Assembly: GCA_963778075.1 (NCBI GenBank)
Contig: CAVZTJ010000016.1
Coordinates: 372,001-436,000 of the forward strand
DNA: 64,000 bases
Source: JASHPR01 sp963778075
GTDB lineage: Bacteria; Actinomycetota; Actinomycetes; Streptosporangiales; Streptosporangiaceae
Reading direction: 5' to 3'
In this document: positions 1-9,236 of the stretch, one piece after another
Position numbering within the stretch: the stretch's first letter is position 1
Layout of the letters: each line of letters begins with the position of its first letter
Position numbers and translations under genes: made by a program
Notes under the pieces: generated by a model
The model's input: only the letters and a program-made list of their open reading frames with translations
Databases searched by the model: none
Told to the model about the DNA's origin: nothing

Positions 1-360
1 CGAATCCGGCGCGTCAAGCCGGGCACGGCGCTCGTCCGGCAAGGCGAGCCTGGCACCGAGATCTACCTCATCCTGGACGGGGTGGTGCGGGTCGAGCGGG
101 ACGGCGAGCGGCTGGCTGAATACGGCCCCGGCGTGCTGCTCGGTGAGCGCGCCCACCTCGAAGGCGGCACCCGCACCTCCACGGTGAGCGCCATCACCGC
201 GTGCCGGTTCGCGTCGGCCGACGCCAGCCAGTTCGACAAGGCCGCACTGGAGGACCTGGCCGCCGGACATCGCCACGAGGCAGCCACCCGCGGGTTACGC
301 CCCGGAGGGCCGGGCGGCACGACGCCGTCAGAGCTCACCGGCACGCAGCGCCTGGCCTAG
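1..360 (+). CDS. Cyclic nucleotide-binding domain protein, C-terminal part (5' end outside window)
   Basis: The frame is open from base 1 to a TAG at 358-360, so only the last 119 codons are present. The visible part has the beta-roll of a cNMP-binding (CAP_ED) domain: a V-K-P-G-T start, the Y-L-I-L-D-G-V-V-R-V strand and a G-P-G-V-L-L-G-E-R-A phosphate-binding-cassette-like turn. A short Gly/Pro-rich tail follows. It may be a transcription factor or a cyclic-nucleotide-gated enzyme; the defining partner domain would lie upstream of the window. The domain call is fairly sure, the function is unknown. Confidence 0.6.
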   Translation, partial: RIRRVKPGTALVRQGEPGTEIYLILDGVVRVERDGERLAEYGPGVLLGERAHLEGGTRTSTVSAITACRFASADASQFDKAALEDLAAGHRHEAATRGLRPGGPGGTTPSELTGTQRLA

Positions 361-375
361 CCTTTTCCATGTGAC

Positions 376-2034
376 GTGCACTCGGATGCGGTCCTGGTGA
401 CCGCGCTACTTGTTGCCAAGAACCTTCAGGCGGCGGTTGGCGATCGCGTGCTGTTTTCTGGTCTTGACCTGGTCGTCGGACCTGGCGATGTCATCGGCTT
501 GGTCGGCGTGAACGGTGCCGGCAAGTCGACGCTGCTGCGGATGCTGGCCGGGCAGAGCGTCGCGCAGGAGGGCACGGTCACGATCAGCCCGCCAGATGCC
601 TCGATCGGGTACCTGCCGCAGGAGCCAGACCGCCGCCTGGGCGAGACGGTGCGGCAGTTCCTTGCCCGGCGCACCGGCGTGGCCGCGGCGGACGAGGCGA
701 TGCAGGCAGCCGCGGGCGCGCTCGCCACTGGCACGCCGGGCGCTGAGGACGCCTACTCCCGCGGGCTGGAGCGGTGGCTTGATCTTGGCGGCGCGGACCT
801 GGACGAGAGGGCGGACGCGGTCGTTGCCGGGCTCGGCCTGAGAGTGGGACTTGACCACGAGATGACTGGGCTGTCCGGTGGCCAGGCCGCGCGGGCTGGC
901 CTTGCCTCGCTACTGCTGAGCCGCTACGACGTGTTCCTGCTCGATGAGCCGACCAACGACCTGGACCTCGACGGGCTGGCCCGGCTGGAGGAGTTTGTCG
1001 CGGGCCTCCGCGCCGGGACGGTCCTGGTCAGCCATGACCGGGAGTTCCTCACCAGGACGGTGACCAGGATCGTCGAGATCGACCTCAGTCAGCAGCAGGT
1101 CGCCACGTTCGGCGGCGGTTACGCGGCCTACCTGGCCGAGCGCGGCGTGCAGCGCCAGCATGCGCGAGCGGACTACGACGAGTACGCGGCGAGGCGCGCC
1201 GGCCTCCAGGAGCGCGCCCGGTCGCAGCGTGCCTGGATGGAGAAGGGCGTTAGGAACGCCCGCCGCAAGCAGCCGGATAACGACAAGGTCGGGCGGAAGT
1301 TCCGTACCGAGGCGACCGAGAAGCAAGCGGCGAAGGCACGGCAGACCGAGCGCCTGATCGAGCGGCTCGACGTCGTCGAGGAGCCGCGCAAGGAGTGGGA
1401 GCTGCGCATGGAGATCGGGGCGGCACCGCGGTCGGGCGCGATCGTCGCCTCGATGCGCGGCGCCGTCGTCCGCCGCGGCGGGTTTACCCTCGGCCCGGTC
1501 GACCTGCAGATCGACTGGGCGGACCGGGTGGCGATCACCGGCGCGAACGGATCGGGGAAGACAACCCTGCTGGTGGCCCTGCTTGGCCGGATACCGCTGA
1601 ATGAGGGGCATGTCGCACTGGGCCCCGGGGTCGTCGTCGGCGAGGTCGACCAGGCACGCGACCTGTTCCTCGGTAGCGAGCCGCTGATCAGTGCCTTCGG
1701 GGCAGCCGCTCCGGACATGACGCCGGCGGACATCCGGACGCTGCTCGCCAAGTTCGGCCTGCGCGCTGCGCATGTGCTGCGGCCTGCTGCCACCCTCTCC
1801 CCGGGCGAGCGCACGCGGGCCGCACTGGCGCTGCTCCAGGCCCGCGGCGTCAATCTGCTGGTCCTGGATGAGCCCACGAACCACCTCGACCTGCCCGCGA
1901 TCGAGCAGCTGGAGTCGGCGCTCGCAGCTTACCCCGGCACGCTCCTGCTGGTCACGCATGACCGCCGGATGCTCGACGCGGTGACGACCAGCCGGCGGAT
2001 CGAGGTAGCCGGGGGTCGCGTCACGAGCCACTGA
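376..2034 (+). CDS. ABC-F family ATPase (ribosome-associated type)
   Basis: A 552-residue soluble protein with two ABC ATPase domains and no membrane segments, as in the ABC-F family. These proteins act on the ribosome in translation control or antibiotic protection and do not transport. Domain 1 has a Walker A (GVNGAGKST) near 44-52, an LSGGQ signature near 166-170 and a Walker B ending in D-E-P-T-N-D near 190. A charged linker of about 100 residues (240-345) joins it to domain 2, with Walker A (GANGSGKTT) near 389, a degenerate LSPGE signature and LLVLDEPTNHLD near 495. The start is a GTG at 376; an in-frame GTG at 397 is also possible. The subfamily (housekeeping or resistance) cannot be told from sequence alone. 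Confidence 0.85.
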   Translation: MHSDAVLVTALLVAKNLQAAVGDRVLFSGLDLVVGPGDVIGLVGVNGAGKSTLLRMLAGQSVAQEGTVTISPPDASIGYLPQEPDRRLGETVRQFLARRTGVAAADEAMQAAAGALATGTPGAEDAYSRGLERWLDLGGADLDERADAVVAGLGLRVGLDHEMTGLSGGQAARAGLASLLLSRYDVFLLDEPTNDLDLDGLARLEEFVAGLRAGTVLVSHDREFLTRTVTRIVEIDLSQQQVATFGGGYAAYLAERGVQRQHARADYDEYAARRAGLQERARSQRAWMEKGVRNARRKQPDNDKVGRKFRTEATEKQAAKARQTERLIERLDVVEEPRKEWELRMEIGAAPRSGAIVASMRGAVVRRGGFTLGPVDLQIDWADRVAITGANGSGKTTLLVALLGRIPLNEGHVALGPGVVVGEVDQARDLFLGSEPLISAFGAAAPDMTPADIRTLLAKFGLRAAHVLRPAATLSPGERTRAALALLQARGVNLLVLDEPTNHLDLPAIEQLESALAAYPGTLLLVTHDRRMLDAVTTSRRIEVAGGRVTSH

Positions 2035-2050
2035 CCAGGCGCGGGCTGGT

Positions 2051-3085
2051 TCACGGTGTGGATGCGGCAGCTCGGCGGTAGGCGGCCAGGCGGAGCGCCA
2101 TATGCAGGGCGTCACGCTGCTGGCTGGTCTTGAGGTTCACGCCGGTCAGGGCCTCGATGCGGTCCAGCCGGTAGTAGAGCGTGGTGCGGTGGATGTGCAG
2201 CTGCTCGGCCGACCGGGCGATGTCCCCGCCCTGGTCGAGCACCGTCCGCGCAGTGATCTCCAGATCCGGCCGGGATCGCCGCGCCAGCAGGTCGGCGCCC
2301 GGGTGGATGTCGGCGACGGCCAGGTCCGGCGGCGCGGCCGCGATCAAGTGCCACGAGCCGAGCGCGTCCCAGGCCGGACGGTCCAGCACGGCCCCGGCGC
2401 GCAGCGCCTGCCGGGTCTGCGCCGCGCGCCCCACCGCGACGTGCAGCTGAGCCAGCGGCAGCGGGGGCCCGCTGGTTGCCACCTCACGCGGCGCCGGTTC
2501 CGGATACGCGGGATGCACGCTCATGTCGCCCCGCAGCGGCCATCCGATGCTCGCTCGCGGGGCCATGACGGCCACGGTCACGGCCGGGTCGAGCTCCTCC
2601 AGCGCGATCAGCTCCCGCGCGGCGGCTTCGTCGGGGCCCGCCGCCAGCCGGGCGAGCAGCGCGGCCCGGCGGCGGCCGCGCCCGGCGCTGGTCATCGGCG
2701 TCTGCGCCAGGTAGATCGCGGCGAGTTCGGCACACGCCACGATCTGCGGCAGGTGCTCCTCGGTCACGGTCTCGTCGCCGTTCAGCACCCACAGGTAGCC
2801 GAGCAGCTCCCGGCCGGTGCGCAACGGCACGCACCACCGCGGCAGCATGTCGGCCTCTGGTGCGGCGGGGGTGCGGACCGGTCCGTACGCCCGGGCCAGC
2901 CCGAGCCGCGCCACCACGGCCCTGGCCGCCGGGTCGACCTCATGCTGCAGGATCGTGCGCATCCGGGTCCCGTCGACCTGCCCCTGAGCGCTCCACCAGA
3001 TCGGCCGGTGCCTGGCGTCCTCCACCAGCACCGGGTGGGCCAGCGAGGCGCCGAGCTCGTCGACGGCCGACTGCACGTCCCGCAC
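2051..3085 (-). CDS. PucR-family transcriptional regulator, divergent from pruA
   Basis: About 344 residues. The C-terminus carries the PucR helix-turn-helix: a GGDIARSAEQLHIHRTTLYY stretch followed by R-L-D-R-I-E-A-L-T-G-V-N-L. This segment is typical of regulators that control genes for proline, purines or other nitrogen compounds. The N-terminal part is a GAF-like sensory region. I chose the GTG at 3085 because it follows a G/A-rich Shine-Dalgarno-like stretch; the frame stays open to 3217. It is transcribed away from the pruA-like gene at 3244. PucR regulators next to proline-catabolic genes are common in actinobacteria, so it probably controls pruA in response to proline or its product. 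That role is inferred from position. Confidence 0.8.
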   Translation of the reverse strand: MRDVQSAVDELGASLAHPVLVEDARHRPIWWSAQGQVDGTRMRTILQHEVDPAARAVVARLGLARAYGPVRTPAAPEADMLPRWCVPLRTGRELLGYLWVLNGDETVTEEHLPQIVACAELAAIYLAQTPMTSAGRGRRRAALLARLAAGPDEAAARELIALEELDPAVTVAVMAPRASIGWPLRGDMSVHPAYPEPAPREVATSGPPLPLAQLHVAVGRAAQTRQALRAGAVLDRPAWDALGSWHLIAAAPPDLAVADIHPGADLLARRSRPDLEITARTVLDQGGDIARSAEQLHIHRTTLYYRLDRIEALTGVNLKTSQQRDALHMALRLAAYRRAAASTP

Positions 3086-3243
3086 GCCCTCACCGCCCTC
3101 CCAGGAGACCCGCGTTTCCGACAATCGTAGGAAACCTGTGCGGGAAGTTCCGCAGCGGAGCCGAAGCCCCGGCGCGCGCGGGCTGTTTACAGTGCGGGTG
3201 TCGGCCAGACCAGGCACGGCGCTACACGTTCCGGGAGGTCATT

Positions 3244-4872
3244 ATGGCCGCAACCGCAGGCCGGACCGCGCTCTTTCCGATCGGCCCCACCGCGCCGCTG
3301 ACGTTCGCCCCCGGCTCGCCCGAGCGGGCGCGGGTCGCGGCCGCGCTGAAAGAGGTCCGCCAGGCCGATTACGACGTCCCGAACGTCATCGGCGGTGAGG
3401 AGGTGCGCACCGGCAGGCGGGCGCCCATCGTGACCCCGCACGATCACGCGCGTGAGCTGGGGCATGTCAACTACGCCGGGGAGGCCGAGACCGCCAGGGC
3501 GATCGACGCGGCGCTGGCCGCGTCAAAGTGGTGGGGCCGGCTGCCGTGGGAGCAGCGCGCCGAGCCGTTCCTGCGGGCCGCGGACATGCTGGAATACGGG
3601 CCGTGGCGGGACCGGCTGAACGCCGCCACCATGCTGGAGCTGTCGAAGACGACCTACCAGGCCGACATCGACGCCGCCTGCGAGACCGTGGACTTCATCC
3701 GCGCGAACGTCAAGAACATGCTCGACATGTACGAGGTGCAGCCCGGGTCGCAGCCCGGCGTGTGGAACCAGGCCGAGTACCGGCCGCTCGAGGGGTTCGT
3801 GTTCGCGGTATCGCCGTTCAACTTCACCTGCATGAACAACCTGGCCTTTGGCCCGGCCGTGCTCGGCAACACCGTGGTCTGGAAGCCTGCCGAGAGCGCG
3901 TCGCTGGTCATGCACCTGTCGCTGCGGCTGCTGCGCGAGGCCGGGCTGCCCGACGGCGTGATCAACGTCGTCTACGGGGACGGCCCGGAGATCGGCGCGG
4001 TGGCTCTGGCGCACCGCGACCTGGCCGCCGTGCACTTCACCGGGTCGACGGCGACGTTCCAGCACATCTGGCAGACGGTCGGCGCGAACATCACCTCGTA
4101 CAAGAACTACCCGCGGGTGGTCGGCGAGACCGGCGGCAAGGACTTCATCGTGGCCCACCCGACCGCCGACGTCGAGGCGCTCGCGGTCGCCTGCGTCCGC
4201 GGCGCCTACGAATACCAGGGCCAGAAGTGCTCGGCCGCCTCGCGCCTGTACGCGCCGCGCAGCCTGTGGCCCGAGCTCAGGGATCGCCTGGTCGCGCTCA
4301 CTGAATCGGTCGTGGTGGGCGACCCGACCGAGCCGCAGACCTACCTCGGTGCGGTGATCAACGCCAAGCAGTTCGCCAAGCACGCGGACGCGCTGGCCCG
4401 GGCCAGGGGCGAGAACCTGGTCGTGGTCGGCGGCAACACCGACGACTCCGTGGGCTGGTTCGTGGACCCGACCGTGCTGGAGGTCCCCGATCCGGCCTCG
4501 CCGTTCCTGACCCAGGAGCTGTTCGCTCCGGTGCTGACCGCGTACGTCTACAACGACAACGCGTGGGACGAGACGCTGCGGCTGGTCGACGAGTCCACCG
4601 CGTACGGGCTCACCGGCGCGATCTTCGCTGCCGACCCGGCGGTGATTGAGCAGGCGGACGATGCGCTGCGGTACACCGCCGGAAACTTGTACATCAACGA
4701 CAAACCGACCGCGTCGGTCGTCGGGCAGCAGCCGTTCGGCGGCGCCAGGGCATCCGGCACGAACGACAAGGCCGGCACCGTCTGGAACATGATCCGCTTC
4801 GCCAGCCCGCGGTCCGTCAAGCGCAACCACCTCCTCGTGCGCGACTATCGCTATCCGCACCTCGAGCCCTGA
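3244..4872 (+). CDS. pruA: L-glutamate gamma-semialdehyde (1-pyrroline-5-carboxylate) dehydrogenase
   Basis: A 542-residue aldehyde dehydrogenase of the P5C-dehydrogenase branch. It oxidises glutamate semialdehyde to glutamate with NAD+, the second step of proline catabolism. Features are the S-P-F-N-F-T segment near 190, the K-P-A motif near 214, the catalytic glutamate in VGETGGKD near 295 and the catalytic cysteine in YQGQKCSAAS near 329. Length matches the stand-alone bacterial enzyme. ATG at 3244 follows a GGAGG. No proline dehydrogenase gene lies beside it, so the first enzyme must be encoded elsewhere. The divergent PucR gene is its likely regulator. Confidence 0.9.
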   Translation: MAATAGRTALFPIGPTAPLTFAPGSPERARVAAALKEVRQADYDVPNVIGGEEVRTGRRAPIVTPHDHARELGHVNYAGEAETARAIDAALAASKWWGRLPWEQRAEPFLRAADMLEYGPWRDRLNAATMLELSKTTYQADIDAACETVDFIRANVKNMLDMYEVQPGSQPGVWNQAEYRPLEGFVFAVSPFNFTCMNNLAFGPAVLGNTVVWKPAESASLVMHLSLRLLREAGLPDGVINVVYGDGPEIGAVALAHRDLAAVHFTGSTATFQHIWQTVGANITSYKNYPRVVGETGGKDFIVAHPTADVEALAVACVRGAYEYQGQKCSAASRLYAPRSLWPELRDRLVALTESVVVGDPTEPQTYLGAVINAKQFAKHADALARARGENLVVVGGNTDDSVGWFVDPTVLEVPDPASPFLTQELFAPVLTAYVYNDNAWDETLRLVDESTAYGLTGAIFAADPAVIEQADDALRYTAGNLYINDKPTASVVGQQPFGGARASGTNDKAGTVWNMIRFASPRSVKRNHLLVRDYRYPHLEP

Positions 4873-4931
4873 CATAGGCCGCCGCCGTCGGGGAAGAGTA
4901 TCTGAGGCAATTGCCGACGGTGGGGGGACCG

Positions 4932-6359
4932 ATGGTGAGCCTGGTGGAACCGGTACAGGTAGAGCGGCGTTCCGTTGCCCAGCTGCGGCCGATTATCGGC
5001 GTGCAGCGGCACGAGCGGCTGGTCCAGGTCGCCAATCAGTTCCGGCAGCACCTCGGCGGGCGCACAATATGGAACGTCAGTTCGACGGCGACCGGCGGCG
5101 GGGTCGCCGAGATGCTGCACGTGCTCCTCGGCTACGCCGAAGATCTCGCCATCCCGGTCCAGTGGCGGGTGATCACCGGCGACGCCGAGTTTTTCGTGAT
5201 CACGAAGCGGATCCACAACCAGATCCACGGCGAGACCGCCGGAGGCCCGCTCACTGCGGCCGACGCCGACCATTACGCGCGGATGCTCGCCGCGAACGCG
5301 GCCGAGCTGCTCGACGAGGTCCGGCCCGGCGACCTGGTGCTGCTGCACGACCCGCAGACCGCCGGGCTGACCCGGGCACTGGTGGACGCCGGGGCCCTGG
5401 TGGCGTGGCGCTGCCACATCGGCGTGGACTGGCAGAACGACGCCACGCGGGGGGCCTGGGAGTTCCTGCGGCCGCAGCTGGAGGCGGCGCACGGGTTCGT
5501 GTTCACCCGGCGTGAGTACGTGCCGGACTGGATCCCGGCCGGCAAGGTGGCGATCATCCCGCCGTCGATTGACCCGCTCGCCCCCAAGAACGAGCCACTC
5601 GACACCGACACCGTGCGCGGGATCGCGGGCCGGATCGGGGTTCTGGACGGCGCCACGCCCGACGACCGGACCTCGTTCGAGCGCAGCGACGGCAGCGTCG
5701 GCTTCGTGACCCGGTACGCGGAGGTCACCGGAGAGGGTCGGCCGGGGCCGACCGACCCGATGGTGGTGCAGGTGTCCCGGTGGGATCAGCTCAAGGACAT
5801 GCAGGGCGTCATGCACGGGTTCGCGGAATATGTCGTGCCCGGCGGCGACGGTTACCTGCTGCTCGTCGGGCCGGCGGTCGCCGGGGTGACCGATGACCCG
5901 GAGGGCGCCGCGGTGTTCGGCGAATGCCTGCTGCAGTGGCGCGAGCTGCCGCCCGAGGCCAGGGCGCGGATCCTGCTGGTCACCCTGCCGCTGGACGACG
6001 CGGACGAGAACGCCGCCATGGTCAACGCGCTGCAGCGGCATGCCACGGTGATCGTGCAGAAGAGTCTCGCCGAGGGGTTCGGGCTGACCGTGGCCGAGGG
6101 CATGTGGAAGGGGCGGCCGGTCGTGGGCTCGGCTGTCGGCGGGATCATGGACCAGATCGCCGACGGCACCGGCGTCCTGCTGCCCGACCCGCGTGACCTG
6201 AAGGCGTTCGGGGTGGCCGTGCGCGAGCTGCTCGACAACCCCGCCGAGGCGGACCGGATGGGGCACGCGGCGCAGGCCTACATTCGCGAGCATTACGTCG
6301 GCGACGTGCACCTGCTCCGCTACGCGGACCTGTTCGGCTCGATGCTCGCAGCGGGCTAA
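4932..6359 (+). CDS. GT4 glycosyltransferase resembling trehalose synthase (TreT type)
   Basis: A 475-residue GT-B fold retaining glycosyltransferase. The N-terminal half has the W-N-V-S-S-T-A-T-G-G-G-V-A-E-M-L motif and an H-N-x-I-H-G segment seen in TreT/trehalose-phosphorylase-like proteins. The C-terminal half has V-V-Q-V-S-R-W-D-Q-L-K-D-M and the nucleotide-sugar-binding QKSLAEGFGLTVAEGMWKG stretch. TreT-type enzymes join a nucleotide-activated glucose to glucose to make trehalose. ATG at 4932 is preferred because it is preceded by GGGGGGACC; a TTG at 4911 is in frame. It may be co-transcribed with pruA (59-base gap), which would fit osmoprotectant metabolism. Substrate specificity is inferred. 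Confidence 0.72.
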   Translation: MVSLVEPVQVERRSVAQLRPIIGVQRHERLVQVANQFRQHLGGRTIWNVSSTATGGGVAEMLHVLLGYAEDLAIPVQWRVITGDAEFFVITKRIHNQIHGETAGGPLTAADADHYARMLAANAAELLDEVRPGDLVLLHDPQTAGLTRALVDAGALVAWRCHIGVDWQNDATRGAWEFLRPQLEAAHGFVFTRREYVPDWIPAGKVAIIPPSIDPLAPKNEPLDTDTVRGIAGRIGVLDGATPDDRTSFERSDGSVGFVTRYAEVTGEGRPGPTDPMVVQVSRWDQLKDMQGVMHGFAEYVVPGGDGYLLLVGPAVAGVTDDPEGAAVFGECLLQWRELPPEARARILLVTLPLDDADENAAMVNALQRHATVIVQKSLAEGFGLTVAEGMWKGRPVVGSAVGGIMDQIADGTGVLLPDPRDLKAFGVAVRELLDNPAEADRMGHAAQAYIREHYVGDVHLLRYADLFGSMLAAG

Positions 6360-6461
6360 GCACCTCTTTCCCACCTCGGGCGATCTCGCAGCCGGCTGAG
6401 CGTCGACGTTATGCCGGGCGCCCACCGGGTAGGGCCAGCCTTTCTAGAGGAGGGATGGCAA

Positions 6462-7982
6462 ATGACCGACACTCAGCCGCACGCCACGACCAACGACGCA
6501 GGGATCCCGGTCGAGAGCGACGAGTTTTCGCTGACCGTCGGCCCCGAAGGCCCGGTCCTGCTGCAAGATCACTACCTGATCGAGCAGATGGCGAACTTCA
6601 ACCGGGAGCGCATCCCCGAGCGCCAGCCACACGCCAAGGGCGGCGGCGCGTTCGGCCACTTCGAGGTGACCGGCGACGTCAGCGCGTACACCAAGGCCGC
6701 GGTGTTCCAGCCCGGCACGCGTACCGACACGCTGATCCGGTTCTCCACCGTGGCCGGCGAGCGGGGCAGCCCGGACACCTGGCGCGACCCGCGCGGGTTC
6801 GCGCTGAAGTTCTACACGTCCGAGGGCAACTACGACATGGTCGGGAACAACACCCCGGTCTTCTTCGTCCGCGACCCGATGAAGTTCCAGCACTTCATCC
6901 GGTCGCAGAAGCGCCGCGCGGACAACAACCTGCGCGACCACGACATGCAGTGGGACTTCTGGTCGCTGTCCCCGGAGTCGGCGCACCAGGTGACCTGGCT
7001 GATGGGCGACCGCGGCATCCCGCGGTCCTGGCGGCACATGAACGGCTACAGCTCGCACACCTACATGTGGATCAACGCGGCGGGCGAGCGGTTCTGGGTG
7101 AAGTACCACTTCAAGACCGACCAGGGCGTCGAGTTCTTCACCCAGGACGAGGGCGACCAGATGGCGGCGGTGGACACCGACTACCACCAGCGCGACCTGT
7201 ACGAGCACATCGACGCCGGGCAGTTCCCGAGCTGGACGCTCAAGATGCAGATCATGCCGTTCGAGGACGCGAAGACCTACCGGTTCAACCCGTTCGACCT
7301 GACCAAGGTGTGGCCGCACGGCGACTACCCGCTGATCGAGGTCGGCCGGCTGACCCTGGACCGGAACCTGACCGACTACCACACCGAGATGGAGCAGGCC
7401 GCGTTCGAGCCGAACAACCTGGTGCCCGGGATCGCGCTGAGCCCGGACAAGATGCTGCTGGCCCGCGGCTTCTCCTACTCCGACGCGCACCGCGCCCGGC
7501 TGGGCGTGAACTACAAGCAGATCCCGGTGAACTCGCCGCACGCGCCGGTGCACAGCTACTCCAAGGACGGCGCGATGCGGGTCGTGAACGCCCACGACCC
7601 GGTGTACGCGCCGAACTCCAAGGGCGGCCCCAAGGCGGACAGCGAGCACAACAAGCCGGCCAGCTGGTACGCGGACGGCGACATCATGCGCTCCGCGTAC
7701 GTCCCGCGCCGCGACGACGACGACTTCGTCCAGGCCGGCACCATGGTCCGGGAGGTTCTCGACGACGCGGCACGCGACCGCCTGGTCAGCAACGTCGTCG
7801 GCCACCTGCTCAACGGTGTGACCGAGCCGGTCCTGGCCCGCGCGTTCGAGTACTGGCGCAACGTGGACAAGGACCTCGGCGACAAGATCGAGTCCGGCGT
7901 CCGCGACAAGCGGGGCGCCAAGGATCCCAAGGCCGACGCGCAGGGCAACCCGGCCCGCGGCAGCATGCAGGCCAAGGCCTGA
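6462..7982 (+). CDS. katA: Monofunctional haem catalase
   Basis: A 506-residue small-subunit catalase that dismutates hydrogen peroxide. The distal histidine lies in RQPHAKG (His57), the distal asparagine in MVGNNTPVFFVRDP (Asn130), and the proximal haem-ligand tyrosine in the R-G-F-S-Y-S-D signature (Tyr339). ATG at 6462 follows AGAGGAGGG. The gene stands alone: the next gene is more than 80 bases downstream, beyond a strong hairpin at 8001-8040. No peroxide-sensing regulator gene is adjacent. Confidence 0.93.
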   Translation: MTDTQPHATTNDAGIPVESDEFSLTVGPEGPVLLQDHYLIEQMANFNRERIPERQPHAKGGGAFGHFEVTGDVSAYTKAAVFQPGTRTDTLIRFSTVAGERGSPDTWRDPRGFALKFYTSEGNYDMVGNNTPVFFVRDPMKFQHFIRSQKRRADNNLRDHDMQWDFWSLSPESAHQVTWLMGDRGIPRSWRHMNGYSSHTYMWINAAGERFWVKYHFKTDQGVEFFTQDEGDQMAAVDTDYHQRDLYEHIDAGQFPSWTLKMQIMPFEDAKTYRFNPFDLTKVWPHGDYPLIEVGRLTLDRNLTDYHTEMEQAAFEPNNLVPGIALSPDKMLLARGFSYSDAHRARLGVNYKQIPVNSPHAPVHSYSKDGAMRVVNAHDPVYAPNSKGGPKADSEHNKPASWYADGDIMRSAYVPRRDDDDFVQAGTMVREVLDDAARDRLVSNVVGHLLNGVTEPVLARAFEYWRNVDKDLGDKIESGVRDKRGAKDPKADAQGNPARGSMQAKA

Positions 7983-8000
7983 CCGCGCGCCCAGCCCGCC

Positions 8001-8040
8001 GGGCCCGGTGCCCCCGCAATGCTCAAGGGGTACCGGGCCC
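8001..8040 (+). terminator. Strong GC hairpin after the catalase gene
   Basis: Bases 8001-8014 (GGGCCCGGTGCCCC) pair with 8027-8040 (GGGGTACCGGGCCC) over 14 positions with one G-T pair and a 12-base loop. No U-run follows, which is usual for high-GC actinobacterial terminators. It lies 18 bases after the catalase stop and ends 26 bases before the next GTG. It also argues against the in-frame ATG at 8019, which falls inside the structure, as the start of the next gene. Confidence 0.7.
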
Positions 8041-8066
8041 TGCCCGTTCCGGGTAGCGTGCGGCCG

Positions 8067-9236
8067 GTGAAGCGAAGCACCGAGCGCATCCTCACCACGC
8101 ACGTGGGAAGCCTCCCCCGGCCGGCGCCGCTGCTCGACAAGATGCGCGACGGCGAACGCGGCCCGGACATGGACGGCGCCGTCGCCCAGGCCGTCGGCGC
8201 GGCCGTGGGCCAGCAGCTGGCGCACGGCGTCGACGTGGTCACCGACGGGGAGCAGGGCAAGACCGGGTTCTTCGCGTACATCGGCGAGCGGCTGGCCGGG
8301 TTCGAGCCCCGGCCGGGCCTCAAGGCCCACCAGTGGACCGCGGAGGTCAGCTCGTTTCCCGAGTACTACGCGGCCTACTTCGAGCGCGCCATGACCGGCG
8401 GTTCGGTCGTCACGCCCGAGCCGCTGGTCTGCGTCGGCCCGGTCACCTACCGCGGCCAGGCGGCCATCGCGCGGCAGATCGCGGACCTGCAGGCGGCGCT
8501 GGCCGGCCAGCCCCACGCCGAGGCGTTCATCCCGGCCACGGCGCCAAGCGGGCTCGGCATCATGACCGGCGGTGCGGACGTCGCGAACGAGTACTACCCG
8601 TCGTATGCGGACTACCTGTTCGCGGTCGCCGACGCCCTCGCGGAGGAGTATCGGGCGATCGTGGACGCGGGGTTCCTGCTCCAGGTCGACGACCCCGCCC
8701 TCACCGACACCCTCAGCGACTCGGCCCTAGATCAGCGGACGGTCGGCGAGCGCGTGGAACTCTTCGTCGAGGCGACCAACCGCGCGCTGCGCGGCATCCC
8801 CGCTGACCGGGTCAGGTACCACACCTGCTACGGCATTAACGAGGGCCCGCGCGTCCACGATGTGCCGCTGGCCGAGGTGATCCCGCTGATGCTGAAGGTG
8901 CAGGCCATGGGCCTGTCGTTCGAGGCGGCAAACGCCCGGCACGAGCACGAGTACCACGCCTGGGAGACCGTGACCGTGCCCGACGACCGGGTGCTGCTGC
9001 CGGGCGTGATCACGCACGCGAGCAACATCGTCGAGCACCCGGAGCTGATCGCCGAGCGCCTCACCCGCTACACCCAGATCGTGGGCCGGGAGAACGTCAT
9101 CGCGAGCACGGACTGCGGCTTCTCATCCCAGGCCACGTACCGGCCCGAGGTCGACCCGAGGGTGATGTGGGCGAAGTTCGACGCGATGCGCGAGGGCGCG
9201 GCGCTCGCCTCCGGGCAGCTCTGGAGGACACGATGA
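8067..9236 (+). CDS. Cobalamin-independent methionine synthase (MetE) C-terminal-domain-like protein
   Basis: A 389-residue protein of the UROD/MetE-like barrel family. It begins with the T-T-H-V-G-S-L-P-R-P motif typical of the family and has a V-V-T-D-G-E-Q segment near 60 and an H-T-C-Y-G segment in the second half. The I-A-S-T-D-C-G-F motif near the C-terminus carries a likely zinc-binding cysteine. Full MetE is about 750 residues, so this is a single-domain relative that need not make methionine; such proteins often sit in catabolic clusters. GTG at 8067 begins V-K-R-S-T-E-R-I and clears the upstream hairpin. The stop overlaps the next start by 4 bases (ATGA), so the two are co-translated. 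Confidence 0.75.
   Translation: MKRSTERILTTHVGSLPRPAPLLDKMRDGERGPDMDGAVAQAVGAAVGQQLAHGVDVVTDGEQGKTGFFAYIGERLAGFEPRPGLKAHQWTAEVSSFPEYYAAYFERAMTGGSVVTPEPLVCVGPVTYRGQAAIARQIADLQAALAGQPHAEAFIPATAPSGLGIMTGGADVANEYYPSYADYLFAVADALAEEYRAIVDAGFLLQVDDPALTDTLSDSALDQRTVGERVELFVEATNRALRGIPADRVRYHTCYGINEGPRVHDVPLAEVIPLMLKVQAMGLSFEAANARHEHEYHAWETVTVPDDRVLLPGVITHASNIVEHPELIAERLTRYTQIVGRENVIASTDCGFSSQATYRPEVDPRVMWAKFDAMREGAALASGQLWRTR

Noticed and set aside
8019..8066. ATG at 8019 as the start of the MetE-like gene
   Set aside because: It lies inside the hairpin at 8001-8040 and adds residues unlike the family; GTG 8067 fits better.
6444..8516. A 690-codon open frame on the minus strand across the catalase and MetE-like genes
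   Set aside because: It is the complement of two genes with clear catalytic motifs; its product is compositionally odd (Val, Arg, His, Gly) with no domain.
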